Shown here piece by piece: positions 18,089-26,592 of a DNA stretch of 64,000 nt. The translations under genes were made by a program, and so were the position numbers. Numbering within the stretch: position 1 is the first letter of the stretch; every line of letters begins with the position of its first letter. The stretch covers positions 930,001 to 994,000 of the forward strand of contig NZ_JADPQH010000001.1 in NCBI RefSeq assembly GCF_019173455.1, given 5' to 3'. Source of the DNA: Nesterenkonia sp. Act20 (lineage in GTDB: Bacteria > Actinomycetota > Actinomycetes > Actinomycetales > Micrococcaceae). The notes beneath the pieces were generated by a model that did no database searches, was not told the DNA's origin, and saw nothing but the letters and a program-made list of their open reading frames with translations.

Positions 18089-18961
18089 TTAGGCCGAGGC
18101 GAATTCGGCGGCGAGAGCGGTGATGGACGAACGGTCGGCTTCTCCTGCGGGGGCCACCGCGGAGCGGACGGGTCCGCCGGCGAAGCCTCGTGCCGACACC
18201 CCCGCCTTCAGATGCGTCAAGCTTCCAGCATTGACTGCTGAAACCGCCCGCTCGACCTGGCTCTGAGCCTGACGCACGGCCTCGGGATCTCCCTCGATGA
18301 GCGCGTCACGCAGGGCGATGAAGGGTTCGGGGTAGACAGAGGAGACACCCGAGATGATGCCGTCACCCCCTGCTGAGCTGAACCACTCGAAGGACACGTC
18401 ATTGCCCGAGAACACCGAAAAGCCCGTGGGGCGATGCGCCAGATACTGAGCAACGGTCTCGTCCGATTCACCGCTGATCTTCACGCCGGCGAGGCCAGCC
18501 TCAGCGAAGGATGCCAGCATGGTGGGGGTGGACCGCGTCGATGTTCGGGCCTCAAACAGGTAGGCGAAGAGATCGGCGCCCTCCGCCTCGTGAGCGACGT
18601 GCTCGTAGTAGCGAAGTGTCTCGGCCTCAGGCGCTGATTGATAGTACGGTGTCACCGCGGCGAGCTTGCGTGCTCCTCGCCGCACGGACTCCGCCGCCAG
18701 TTCACCGGCCTGCTTGGCCGATGGGGCGCCGACGTGGAAGTAGGTGCGCTCAGGACCGAAGACTTCGAGAGAAAGGTCCAGCACCGCGAGCTTCTCCGCG
18801 TCAGAGAGAGTGGGGAACTCTCCGGTGGTCCCTGCAGAGAAGATCGCGTCCACTCCGGACTCCTTGAGCCAGTTCAAGTGTTCGCGTATACCGGTCTCGT
18901 TCAAGTCCCAGGTCTGGTGAAACAGGGTTGGAGTGGCAGTGATGACGACGGGGTGTGGCAT
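18089..18961 (-). CDS. DapA/NAL family lyase or aldolase
   Basis: 290 aa from the ATG at 18961; a longer frame to 19102 overlaps tctA and is unlikely, and AAGGACT precedes 18961. Class I aldolase fold of the dihydrodipicolinate synthase/N-acetylneuraminate lyase family: GTTGEF (44-49), Tyr134 region and Schiff-base Lys161 in AGVKISGES. True lysine-pathway DapA is unlikely because of the operon: it sits between a tripartite carboxylate transporter and two kinases. It most probably splits or dehydrates a 2-keto-3-deoxy-type acid. Confidence 0.85.
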   Translation of the reverse strand: MPHPVVITATPTLFHQTWDLNETGIREHLNWLKESGVDAIFSAGTTGEFPTLSDAEKLAVLDLSLEVFGPERTYFHVGAPSAKQAGELAAESVRRGARKLAAVTPYYQSAPEAETLRYYEHVAHEAEGADLFAYLFEARTSTRSTPTMLASFAEAGLAGVKISGESDETVAQYLAHRPTGFSVFSGNDVSFEWFSSAGGDGIISGVSSVYPEPFIALRDALIEGDPEAVRQAQSQVERAVSAVNAGSLTHLKAGVSARGFAGGPVRSAVAPAGEADRSSITALAAEFASA

Positions 18962-19007
18962 GAGAGTCCTTTCGAGTGTTCCGCAGCGCTGAATGCGGGG
19001 AATAGGT

Positions 19008-20513
19008 TCATTGGTTGATGGTCTGCGCAGTTCGTCGGTCAGCTCTCCTGGACCGCCAGATGCGCAGGAGCGGAGGCAGTGCCACCGAAGCCAGAGCGAC
19101 AAGGAGGAAACCGACGGCGATCGGGCTGGTGAGCACGTTGGAGACTCCTCCGATCTCTAGGGCCCGACGAAGATTGGCCTCCGCCATGCTGCCCAGGATG
19201 AGACCCAGCACCACAGGTCCTGGTGGGAAGCCCAGCCGTCGCATGAAGAGACCGACCACGCCGAAGATGATCATGGCCAGAACATCGACGGTGCTGTTGT
19301 TGACCGCGTAGGTACCCACCAGACAGAAGACGATGACCACCGTCCACAGGTAATGCGGCGGCAGCTCGAGCAGCTTCGTCACTCCACGCATGCGCAACAG
19401 GCTCAACCCGAGGGTCAGCACAGTGGCGAGCACCATGATTCCAGCGATCGTGTAGACCAGATCTGGCTGCGCGGCAAAGAGCCCTGGACCGGGATTGAAT
19501 CCCCAGATCACAAGAGACCCCATGAGCACGGCCATGACCGAATCACCGGGGACGCCAAGAGCAAGCGTCGTGCTGACGGATGGCCCGAGTGTCGCATTCG
19601 AGGCAGTGTCGCCCGCTGTCAGACCTTCCAGGGACCCCTTGCCGTAGAGCTCGGGATTCTTGGACGAGCGTCGAGAGACGGACCACGCTGTCAGCCCGGC
19701 GATGTCCCCGCCGGCCGCTGGGACGGCACCGACCACGGCGCCGACACCGGAACCGATGGCCATCGGCTTGAGCATCTGGCGACGCTCCATTCGATTGGGC
19801 ATCCATCGGCCGAAGCTCTGAATCGGTTTGGCGGTGGCGGCATGGTGCGTGAGCATCTGGTCGAAGACATCCGCGATGCCGAACAGGCCGATGATGACTG
19901 CGATGAATGGCAGACCGTCTGAGAGTTCGAGTACGCCGAAGGTCATGCGTTCGGTCCCCACGATGGGATCACGTCCCACTGTGGACAGCGCCAGACCGAA
20001 CCCTGCAGCAGCGAGGCCCTTGAGCAGGTTGCTCCCGGACACGCTGACGATCATGGTCAGACCAAAGACGACGAGCGCGAAGATCTCTGCCGGCCCGAAG
20101 TTCAGCGCTATCCGCGAAAGCGGAATCGCGGCGAATATCAGCACCAGCAGGCCGGCGAACGTGCCGAAGGCCGCACCAAACGCCGACGTCGTCAGGGCCA
20201 GACCGGCCTTGCCCTGTCGAGCCAAGGGGTAACCGTCGAAGGTTGTCGCGATCGAGGCCGGTGTTCCTGGCGTATTCACCAGAATCGCTGGCACTCGGTC
20301 CCCGAAATTCGCGGCCACGTAGATCGTCAGGAGCACCGCGAGACCTTGGACGGGTTCCATGGTGAGGGTGAATGCGCTGGCCAACGCGACGGCCATCGTG
20401 GCAGTGATGCCGGGAAATGCTCCTACGAGCATTCCAGCGAGTGCACCGATCAGTATGCACAGCAGCACGACTGGATCATTGAGCTGGCTGAGTCCTTCCA
20501 TCACAGCACTCAT
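19008..20513 (-). CDS. tctA: Tripartite tricarboxylate transporter, large membrane subunit
   Basis: 501 aa from the ATG at 20513, which overlaps the tctB stop by 4 bp; the longer open frame to 20918 is out of family. About twelve hydrophobic helices with TctA signatures: GAFPGITATMAVAL near the N-terminus and NTPGTPASIATTFDGYPLARQG. With TctB and the TctC binding protein it drives cation-coupled uptake of a carboxylate across the cytoplasmic membrane. Length matches the family. Confidence 0.95.
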   Translation of the reverse strand: MSAVMEGLSQLNDPVVLLCILIGALAGMLVGAFPGITATMAVALASAFTLTMEPVQGLAVLLTIYVAANFGDRVPAILVNTPGTPASIATTFDGYPLARQGKAGLALTTSAFGAAFGTFAGLLVLIFAAIPLSRIALNFGPAEIFALVVFGLTMIVSVSGSNLLKGLAAAGFGLALSTVGRDPIVGTERMTFGVLELSDGLPFIAVIIGLFGIADVFDQMLTHHAATAKPIQSFGRWMPNRMERRQMLKPMAIGSGVGAVVGAVPAAGGDIAGLTAWSVSRRSSKNPELYGKGSLEGLTAGDTASNATLGPSVSTTLALGVPGDSVMAVLMGSLVIWGFNPGPGLFAAQPDLVYTIAGIMVLATVLTLGLSLLRMRGVTKLLELPPHYLWTVVIVFCLVGTYAVNNSTVDVLAMIIFGVVGLFMRRLGFPPGPVVLGLILGSMAEANLRRALEIGGVSNVLTSPIAVGFLLVALASVALPPLLRIWRSRRADRRTAQTINQ

Positions 20514-21034
20514 ACGGGCACCCTCAGCAGCACGCTGAACAGGAGCCACAGCACGGCCGTGACCACCACAGGGAACGCGACGAGACCGGCCCAGCCGCGA
20601 CCACCGTTGACAGCAACCAGACCGGCGACCAGAAGTACGGTCACAATGCGGAAGTCGAGCCAGTGCCAGAGCACGCCATATGCAGCGATGGCACCGAGAC
20701 TGGCCGCGATTCGCCTCACACCGCCGGGCTGAATGCTGTCCAGCTCGTCCATCGGCGCATGTGAAGGAATCGCTCGTACCGCAGCGGCAAGCGAGAAGAG
20801 GACGATGGCGGCCCCAGAGAGTTGGGGCCACCAGCGCGGGCTGAACTGTCCATCGATGGACGGCAGCGTGATCGTCTGCGCAAGCGCGATGACAGCTATG
20901 CCAACCGCAATTCCGCACAACGGACCGGCGAGGCGAACAGCAAGCGAGGGTGGCGTCGCCGGATTCTCGGCAGTTGTCTCCGCTGCAGGAGCAGTGATGT
21001 GTGGTGTCCCGTGAACGGCGGCGTCATAAGTCAT
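20510..21034 (-). CDS. tctB: Tripartite tricarboxylate transporter, small membrane subunit
   Basis: 174 aa. About 35 polar residues, then four hydrophobic helices, as in TctB. The sequence is weakly conserved in the family, and the call rests on size, topology and its place between tctC and tctA with a 4-bp overlap to tctA and 6 bp after tctC. Confidence 0.88.
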   Translation of the reverse strand: MTYDAAVHGTPHITAPAAETTAENPATPPSLAVRLAGPLCGIAVGIAVIALAQTITLPSIDGQFSPRWWPQLSGAAIVLFSLAAAVRAIPSHAPMDELDSIQPGGVRRIAASLGAIAAYGVLWHWLDFRIVTVLLVAGLVAVNGGRGWAGLVAFPVVVTAVLWLLFSVLLRVPV

Positions 21035-21040
21035 GGCGCA

Positions 21041-22009
21041 TCACTCCTCCGCGAAGAGGGACTCGAAGCGTGAGTTCTCCTCCTCATAGAACGGCTGGAA
21101 CTCCTCGGGGCTCACATTCACCGGGATGTTGCCGGAGTCTTCGATGAGCTCGACGAATGCATCGCTTTCCGCGGCAGCAGAGATGGCATCCACAAGCACC
21201 TCGTGAGTCTCCTCCGGAAGCCCCGCTGGGGCACCGATCGCTCCCCAACCACCAATGCTGACGTCATGACCCAGTTCCTCCGCGGTGGGGACATCGGGCA
21301 TGACGTCCGCGCGTTCATCATCGAGAATCGCGAGCACGCGAAGGCGTCCATCTTCGGCCGCCACGGCAGTTTCAGAGACACCCGCGACGACCGCATCGAC
21401 CTGGCCGCCGACCGCGGCGTTGACCGCAGGCGCGCCGCCGTCGAACGGGACCGGGGACAGCTGCGTTCCGGCTTCTTCATTGAGCGCCGTGGTCGCAGCC
21501 TGCCAGATGGAACCGGTGCCGGAGTTGGAGACTGACAGCTCCTCGGACTCTGCAGCCTCGAGCAGCTCGTCCAACGTCTCGTACTCGCTGTCGGCGGGAA
21601 CCGCGATGGTGGCCGGGACTGACACGATCTGCCCCAGAGGATCAAAATCGGCGGGGTCGATGTCGTAGCCCTGGTGTCCGAGCATGACCGTCTCCACTGG
21701 AAGGTAGCCGAGGGTGTATCCGTCGGCCTCCTGGCTGGCAAGGTAGTCCAGCCCCACAGAGCCGGCACCTCCGGACCTGTTTTCCACGATGACTGAGACA
21801 TCGAGTTCGGTCTCCAGCTCGGCCGCCAGGGTCCGGGCGGAGAGGTCCGAGGCGCCTCCCGCGTCGTAGGGGACGACCATGGTGATGTCCTCGGTGGGAT
21901 AAGCGGCTTCTTCGCCGCCTCCTGCCCGATCGGCACAGCTTGTCAGTGCCAGGAGTGAGACTGCGGCGACTGAAATTGGCATAGCTGTATTGCGGAATGT
22001 GGTGCGCAT
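21041..22009 (-). CDS. tctC: Tripartite transporter substrate-binding lipoprotein (Bug family)
   Basis: 322 aa. Signal peptide with lipobox LLALTSC, so Cys25 is lipid-anchored, as expected for a Gram-positive. The mature protein begins the Bug fold with ITMVVPYDAGGASDLSARTLA and has the family's VENRSGGAGSVGLDYLA segment. It captures a carboxylate outside the cell for TctA/TctB. Ligand unknown; the downstream genes suggest a sugar acid. First structural gene after the GntR regulator, which lies 55 bp upstream. Confidence 0.94.
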   Translation of the reverse strand: MRTTFRNTAMPISVAAVSLLALTSCADRAGGGEEAAYPTEDITMVVPYDAGGASDLSARTLAAELETELDVSVIVENRSGGAGSVGLDYLASQEADGYTLGYLPVETVMLGHQGYDIDPADFDPLGQIVSVPATIAVPADSEYETLDELLEAAESEELSVSNSGTGSIWQAATTALNEEAGTQLSPVPFDGGAPAVNAAVGGQVDAVVAGVSETAVAAEDGRLRVLAILDDERADVMPDVPTAEELGHDVSIGGWGAIGAPAGLPEETHEVLVDAISAAAESDAFVELIEDSGNIPVNVSPEEFQPFYEEENSRFESLFAEE

Positions 22010-22064
22010 GGAGTGCTGCCTTTCTTGAATGTGCAGGTGAATGATCGTTCGGTGAAGTCAGGGG

Positions 22065-22751
22065 TCAGCGAGTGAGGATCTCGTCCTCGTCCGGCGCCCC
22101 GGCGTAGTCCCTTCGGATACGCCGGCGGGAAGCATTGAGGTGATCTGCGAGTTCAGCGAGCGCCGCGGAGTCGTTTCCTGCGCTGATCATGGCCGCGAGC
22201 TGTTCGTGCTTGCGCAGAGAGGGTTCCAGATGGTCGTGCTCAAGGTTCGCGACCAGGAGCAGATCGCCGATGGTGCGCTGAAACTGGCTCCACATGTCGT
22301 GGATCCGACGCAGGTGCGCCGAGCGCGGAAAGCTGCTGTGGAAGCGCATATCAGCTCGGGTGAAGGCTTGCGGGTCGTTGGCCTGGACAGCCTCGCGCAT
22401 CTCTTCCAACGCTTGCTCCAGGGCCTGCACCAGCTCTTCACGGTTGCTCTGCGTGCTGAAGTCCAGCGCCATGTGCTCGAGCGCGGCTCGCAGGGCGAAC
22501 AACTCATCGACATCCGCCGCATGGAGACCGATGACCCGGGCGCTTCTCCCACGATTCTCGACGAGTCCCTCCTGGACCAGTGTCCGGATGGCGTCTCGGA
22601 TCGGCCCCCGACTGACGTCATACTGCTCGGCCAGCTTCGACTCCACCAGAACGGCATCTGTCGGCAGCTCGCGAGTGATGATGCGGCGGCGCAGATCGTC
22701 CGAAACCTGGTCACCCAGGGCTCCTGCTCGCTCAACGGGGTTGCGGGTCAT
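22065..22751 (-). CDS. GntR family regulator (FadR/FCD subgroup)
   Basis: 228 aa. N-terminal winged helix (about 8-75) with the typical KLAEQYDVSRGPIRDAIRTLVQEGLV, then an all-helical FCD ligand domain with Asp/His metal-site candidates (ADMRFHSSF). Such proteins usually bind an organic acid and control the adjacent catabolic operon. It is the first gene of the tctCBA-lyase-kinase operon, so it is probably autoregulated; a CGGTTAACCG palindrome lies in its upstream region. Confidence 0.92.
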   Translation of the reverse strand: MTRNPVERAGALGDQVSDDLRRRIITRELPTDAVLVESKLAEQYDVSRGPIRDAIRTLVQEGLVENRGRSARVIGLHAADVDELFALRAALEHMALDFSTQSNREELVQALEQALEEMREAVQANDPQAFTRADMRFHSSFPRSAHLRRIHDMWSQFQRTIGDLLLVANLEHDHLEPSLRKHEQLAAMISAGNDSAALAELADHLNASRRRIRRDYAGAPDEDEILTR

Positions 22752-22780
22752 GTCGATCCTCTGCTGCGGTTTTCTGTAAA

Positions 22781-22790
22781 CGGTTAACCG
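22781..22790. promoter_or_regulatory. Candidate GntR operator
   Basis: CGGTTAACCG is a perfect 10-bp palindrome 30 bp upstream of the gntR start, in the only non-coding stretch before the operon. GntR/FadR proteins bind short palindromes at such places. Inference from position and symmetry. Confidence 0.4.
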
Positions 22791-22862
22791 AACTGTAGCG
22801 TGATCGACGCCACGTGTCCAACATCACACCCAGAGAATCTCCGCGTGATGAGCTCTGGCACG

Positions 22863-22895
22863 AAAAAGAGGCCCTGGCAGCTGCCAGGGCCTCTT
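22863..22895 (-). terminator. Rho-independent terminator of the cst operon
   Basis: Perfect 30-bp palindrome (22866-22895, AAGAGGCCCTGGCAG and its complement), followed on the minus strand by a run of five T. It lies 45 bp after the cstR stop and before the gntR promoter region, so it separates the two same-strand operons. Confidence 0.88.
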
Positions 22896-22939
22896 GAGGA
22901 ATGAATGCTGACGCTGAGGTCAGCCGACGGGGTCCAGTT

Positions 22940-23218
22940 TCAGGACAGTGAGAGGAACAGCTTCTCCAGCTCTTCCACGGTCAGCCCGTCCTCGGTCTCC
23001 GCCGCGGCTTCGGGATCGGTGATGCAGAACTGCATCGCCGAGGAGACCACGCTGAATCCGGCGCGGTCCAGCGCGGTGGACACCGCGGCAAGCTGGGTGA
23101 CCACGACTCGGCAGCTCCCACCGTTCTCCACGGCGTTGATGACCGAGTCCAGCTGACCGCGGGCTCGCTTGAGCCGGTTCACGATCTTGCGCTGTGTCTC
23201 CGGATCGGCTTCTCTCAT
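22940..23218 (-). CDS. cstR: CstR-type persulfide-sensing repressor
   Basis: 92 aa CsoR/FrmR-family protein (all-helical, DUF156). Cys36 and Cys65 are present, but the copper-ligand histidine between them (position 61) is Ala, the pattern of CstR, which senses persulfides, rather than copper-sensing CsoR. Its neighbours on the same strand (a TauE permease, a rhodanese and a persulfide dioxygenase-rhodanese) support that reading. It is the last gene of the operon it probably represses through the two sites at 26276-26323. Confidence 0.88.
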   Translation of the reverse strand: MREADPETQRKIVNRLKRARGQLDSVINAVENGGSCRVVVTQLAAVSTALDRAGFSVVSSAMQFCITDPEAAAETEDGLTVEELEKLFLSLS

Positions 23219-23251
23219 GCTGCTCTCCCTGCTTCTCGCGCGGATATGTCT

Positions 23252-24094
23252 CTATGATGCCAGCAGTTCTCGACGGCGCCAGAACCTCCGAGTCCCCAGC
23301 AGCGCGATGACCAACAGGGTCGCTAGTGCGCCGTAGACCGCGGGCAGCTCTTGGAAGAAGACCACAATGCCCATGGCCAGCACCAGGTATCCGAAGGCCT
23401 TCTTCAATGCCTTCTCCGGGACACGCTTGCCGAAGGCGGCACCGAGCAGCGCCCCGATGACTGTGATCACCGTGATCATCAGCACCGGCCCCCAATCGAT
23501 GCTCACTTCAGTCAGATACCCCGCGAGTCCGGTGAAGGACTTCATCGAGATGACCAGCAGCGAGGTCCCCACCGCCGCCGGCATGGACAATCCTCCCAGC
23601 AGCACGAGCGCCGGAACCACCAGGAATCCGCCGCCGGCGCCGACCATCCCGGTGACCAGACCGACCACCAGCCCCTCGACAAGGATCTTCGCCACAGGCA
23701 GCTTCCGAGGGGCTCCGCCGCTCGCCTGCGGCCGACGGTCCATGATCATCGCCAGCGCTGTGGCCACCATCATGATCCCAAAGGCCACCATGAGCACGAC
23801 GCCGGGCAGCTGACTCCCGATCAGGCCACCGCCGAAGGCCCCCGCCATGGCCGCCGCGCCGAAGATGAACCCGGTGCGCCACTGCACGTTCCCGCGCCGG
23901 GCGTGCGGGACCACGCTGACCAGGGAGGTGATCCCGATGATGAACATCGAAGCGGCGATGGCTTCCTTGGGTGAGAACCCTGCCACGTAGGTCAGCAGCG
24001 GCACGGCGAGGATGGTGCCCCCGCCGCCGAGCAGGCCCAGGGAGACCCCGATCCCGACGGCGAGGACCATGGCGAGGATGAGACCGCTGCTCAT
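23252..24094 (-). CDS. TauE/SafE family permease (probable sulfite or sulfur-anion exporter)
   Basis: 280 aa, about eight hydrophobic helices, with the family repeat GLLGGGGTILAVPLL near the N-terminus and GMVGAGGGFLVVPALVLLGG in the second half. In cst operons this permease is thought to export sulfite made by persulfide oxidation. Start overlaps the rhodanese stop by 4 bp, and cstR follows 33 bp later. Confidence 0.9.
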   Translation of the reverse strand: MSSGLILAMVLAVGIGVSLGLLGGGGTILAVPLLTYVAGFSPKEAIAASMFIIGITSLVSVVPHARRGNVQWRTGFIFGAAAMAGAFGGGLIGSQLPGVVLMVAFGIMMVATALAMIMDRRPQASGGAPRKLPVAKILVEGLVVGLVTGMVGAGGGFLVVPALVLLGGLSMPAAVGTSLLVISMKSFTGLAGYLTEVSIDWGPVLMITVITVIGALLGAAFGKRVPEKALKKAFGYLVLAMGIVVFFQELPAVYGALATLLVIALLGTRRFWRRRELLAS

Positions 24095-24780
24095 GGCCGT
24101 GCCCGCACCCGCGTGGCCTCAGCATGCTGACCCTGTGTTTCCCCCTCCTGGGCTGCCCGCTGATCCTGGATCTGCGTCGAACGCGGGAGCTCGGCCAGCA
24201 GCTTCTCCACCGTGGGGTCAGCTTCGACCTTGTTCCAGGGCATCTTGTTCAGCGCCGCGGCCATGGCGCAGGAATCGGTCAGCGCCGAAAAGGTCAGCCC
24301 CGCTCCGATCGCGCCGGCGAGGTAGCCCACCTTCGGTGAGATCACCTTGCTGCCCACGAACCCGGTGAGCACCAGGGAACCGGCCACCATGCGCACCTGT
24401 CGGTCCATGGCCCAGCGCTGGCGGCCCTGCTCCGTGTGGTGCTGGTGCTGGGCCTGAAGAGCGACGACGCCGCCCTCGAGCACTCGCGCCGAGTCCACTC
24501 CTGCAGCGCGCAAGTGCTGCAGGGCCTGGTTGGCGCGGTTGCCGGTCTGGCAGATCAGCACGATCTCCCCGGTGAGCTGCTCGGCCATGGTCTCCTTGTG
24601 CTTCTGCAGGAGATCCAGCGGCACGTTGTGCGATCCGGGAACCCGGAGTGACTCATGTTCCGCAGGTGTGCGCACGTCGATGAGCAGCGGTGCCTGCTGT
24701 GACTGGAGCTTCTCTGCGAGTTCGGTCGGGCTCATCGGGGCGGCGGGCGCCGTCGTCGTCGGGGTGGTGGTGTTCGCCAT
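24091..24780 (-). CDS. Rhodanese with DUF2892 membrane domain (YgaP-like)
   Basis: 229 aa from the ATG at 24780 (AAAGGAA upstream); an ATG at 24816 lacks a ribosome site. The rhodanese domain (about 17-115) has the persulfide-carrying Cys77 in LICQTGNRA. Residues about 128-185 are the two-helix DUF2892 segment, as in membrane rhodanese YgaP. The tail is Gln-rich and polar. It probably moves sulfane sulfur near the membrane, next to the TauE exporter with which it overlaps by 4 bp. Confidence 0.86.
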   Translation of the reverse strand: MANTTTPTTTAPAAPMSPTELAEKLQSQQAPLLIDVRTPAEHESLRVPGSHNVPLDLLQKHKETMAEQLTGEIVLICQTGNRANQALQHLRAAGVDSARVLEGGVVALQAQHQHHTEQGRQRWAMDRQVRMVAGSLVLTGFVGSKVISPKVGYLAGAIGAGLTFSALTDSCAMAAALNKMPWNKVEADPTVEKLLAELPRSTQIQDQRAAQEGETQGQHAEATRVRARP

Positions 24781-24853
24781 AGGGCTGGGTGTTCCTTTCA
24801 CGAAGTGCGGGGGCATTGATCGAGGTCCGATGACCTGGTTCAGTGGGACTGGT

Positions 24854-26245
24854 TCAGTGGGACTGCTTCCACTCGGACCAGCCGGCGTAGCTGCCGACGA
24901 GTTCGCGGACGTCGTGGCCCTCGCGACGCAGCGCGCTGGCCGCCACGGAGTTCCGCACTCCGGACTGGCAGTAGGTCACGATCGGCCCGCTGCTCGGCAG
25001 CTGGTCCTGGTGCCACAGCACCCGGCCGGCGCTGAGCTGCTGGGAGCCGGGGATGTGGCCAGCCGCATGCTCGGACTTGTTACGCACATCCAGCAGCAGG
25101 GTCGGCTCGAAGTTCTCCAGCTCCTCCGGCGTGATCGTGGCCGGCTGGGTCTGCGGCAAATCCGCAAGGCTGATCGTGTAGCCCTTGACCGCGTCGATGC
25201 CGACCCGCATCAGGTGATTGCGCATGTCCTCGGCCTGGTCCTGATCTGCTGCGAGCAGGATCAGTGGCTGCTGCTGGGTCTCTGGGTCGTAGGCCCAGGC
25301 GCCGAAGCTGGCGAACTTGCCCCCGGCGGGGATATTCAGTGCACCGAGCACGGTTGCCTGCTTGACCTCGTCGTTGCTGCGGGTGTCCACGAAGATCGCC
25401 CGGTCCTCCTCCAGGGCGCTGCGCACCTGATCCGAGGTGAACGCCTCCAGCGGGCTCAGCGGACCGAGCACGGTGGGGCCGTCCTTGTTCTCGCGCTTCA
25501 TCCGGCCGAAGTAGGCGTGGGCGTCGGGCTGGCCGTCGAGGAGCTCGTCGATGAAGCCCTGCTCGTCATCGGCGGCGAGGTGCTTGGACCACCAGGCGTT
25601 GGCCCGCTCGTAGCCCACCGTGGTGGCAGGCAGCGCGCCCAGGGCCTTGCCGCAGGCGCTGCCGGCGCCGTGGCCGGGGTAGACCAGGACGTGATCCGGC
25701 AGGGTGAGGAACTCGTTCTTCAGGCTGGCATAGAGCTGCTTGGCGCCCTCGAAGCGGGTCTCCTCTCCCCCGGCAGCCTCATCGAGGAGGTCCGGGCGGC
25801 CCAAGTCTCCGGCGAAGACGAAGTCTCCGGAGATCATGTAGCCGGCATCCTCGCTGAAGGCGCCGTCGGTCACCAGGAAGATCAGGTGCTCCGGAGTGTG
25901 ACCGGGGGTGTGGCGTGCCGTGATGGTGATGTTGCCCAGCGTGATGGTCTCGCCGTGCGTGAGCTTCGTGGCGTCGAAGCCGTACTGCCAGTCCTCACCA
26001 CCCTCACCGGAGATGAAGGCCTCGGCCTCTGCGGCGGCCGCGAGTTCCCGAGTGCCGGAGAGGTAATCGGCGTGGATGTGCGTCTCCGCGACCTTGGTGA
26101 TGCGCATGCCGTGGCGAGCGGCGAGGTCGAAGTACTCCCGGACATCGCGGCGAGCGTCGATGACGATCGCCTCACCCGTGGCCTGGCAGCCGATGAAGTA
26201 GCTGGCCTGAGCCAGGTCCTCGTCGTAGATCCGTTCCAGAAGCAT
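24854..26245 (-). CDS. cstB: Persulfide dioxygenase-rhodanese fusion (CstB-like)
   Basis: 463 aa. Metallo-beta-lactamase-fold persulfide dioxygenase at 1-240 with THIHADYLSG (His56, His58, Asp60), His116 and Asp147. Residues about 255-360 are a rhodanese-like domain without the active Cys (LLAADQDQ), and the C-terminal rhodanese has Cys426 in TYCQSGVRN. This dioxygenase/pseudo-rhodanese/rhodanese order is that of staphylococcal CstB, which turns persulfides into thiosulfate or sulfite. First gene of the operon, 30 bp from the first operator. Confidence 0.93.
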   Translation of the reverse strand: MLLERIYDEDLAQASYFIGCQATGEAIVIDARRDVREYFDLAARHGMRITKVAETHIHADYLSGTRELAAAAEAEAFISGEGGEDWQYGFDATKLTHGETITLGNITITARHTPGHTPEHLIFLVTDGAFSEDAGYMISGDFVFAGDLGRPDLLDEAAGGEETRFEGAKQLYASLKNEFLTLPDHVLVYPGHGAGSACGKALGALPATTVGYERANAWWSKHLAADDEQGFIDELLDGQPDAHAYFGRMKRENKDGPTVLGPLSPLEAFTSDQVRSALEEDRAIFVDTRSNDEVKQATVLGALNIPAGGKFASFGAWAYDPETQQQPLILLAADQDQAEDMRNHLMRVGIDAVKGYTISLADLPQTQPATITPEELENFEPTLLLDVRNKSEHAAGHIPGSQQLSAGRVLWHQDQLPSSGPIVTYCQSGVRNSVAASALRREGHDVRELVGSYAGWSEWKQSH

Positions 26246-26275
26246 GAGATCGCTCCCCTTCCTTGAAAGTCATGG

Positions 26276-26291
26276 ATACCCCTGGGGGTAT
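26276..26291. promoter_or_regulatory. CstR-type operator, site 1
   Basis: ATACCCCTGGGGGTAT: two 7-bp half-sites in perfect inverted repeat around 2 bp, the G/C-tract-with-AT-ends shape of CsoR/CstR operators. It lies 30 bp upstream of cstB and 32 bp (centre to centre) from site 2. Confidence 0.85.
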
Positions 26292-26307
26292 GTAGCCACT
26301 CTCGCAT

Positions 26308-26323
26308 ATACCCCAGGGGGTAT
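26308..26323. promoter_or_regulatory. CstR-type operator, site 2
   Basis: ATACCCCAGGGGGTAT, the same half-sites as site 1; with one more base on each side the arms reach 8 bp. About three helical turns separate the two sites, so bound repressors would lie on the same face of DNA. Confidence 0.85.
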
Positions 26324-26592
26324 ACAACTCCGATGGCAGAAGGGCATCCCATTGCTTCTTTTGGCGGCGCCACGGGCCCGCCGTGAATCCCGGCCTGAGA
26401 GGCTGCGTTAACACTGCTGAAACGCGACCCGGTAGGGTGGAGCACCTGCCCTCCCCCAGCGCGCCCGACCGGCGCCCTGTGTACGGACGCGAGCAGCAAT
26501 TGTGTGTATCTACCTGGCGTGCGCGGCGTTCCCTCCGCGGCGGCCAAGGCGGCACTGAGTACGACAGAGCCGACACCGGAGGATCAATCATC

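Noticed and set aside
24530-26266. 578-codon plus-strand open frame
   Set aside because: Antisense to the CstB-like gene and rhodanese gene; no family features.
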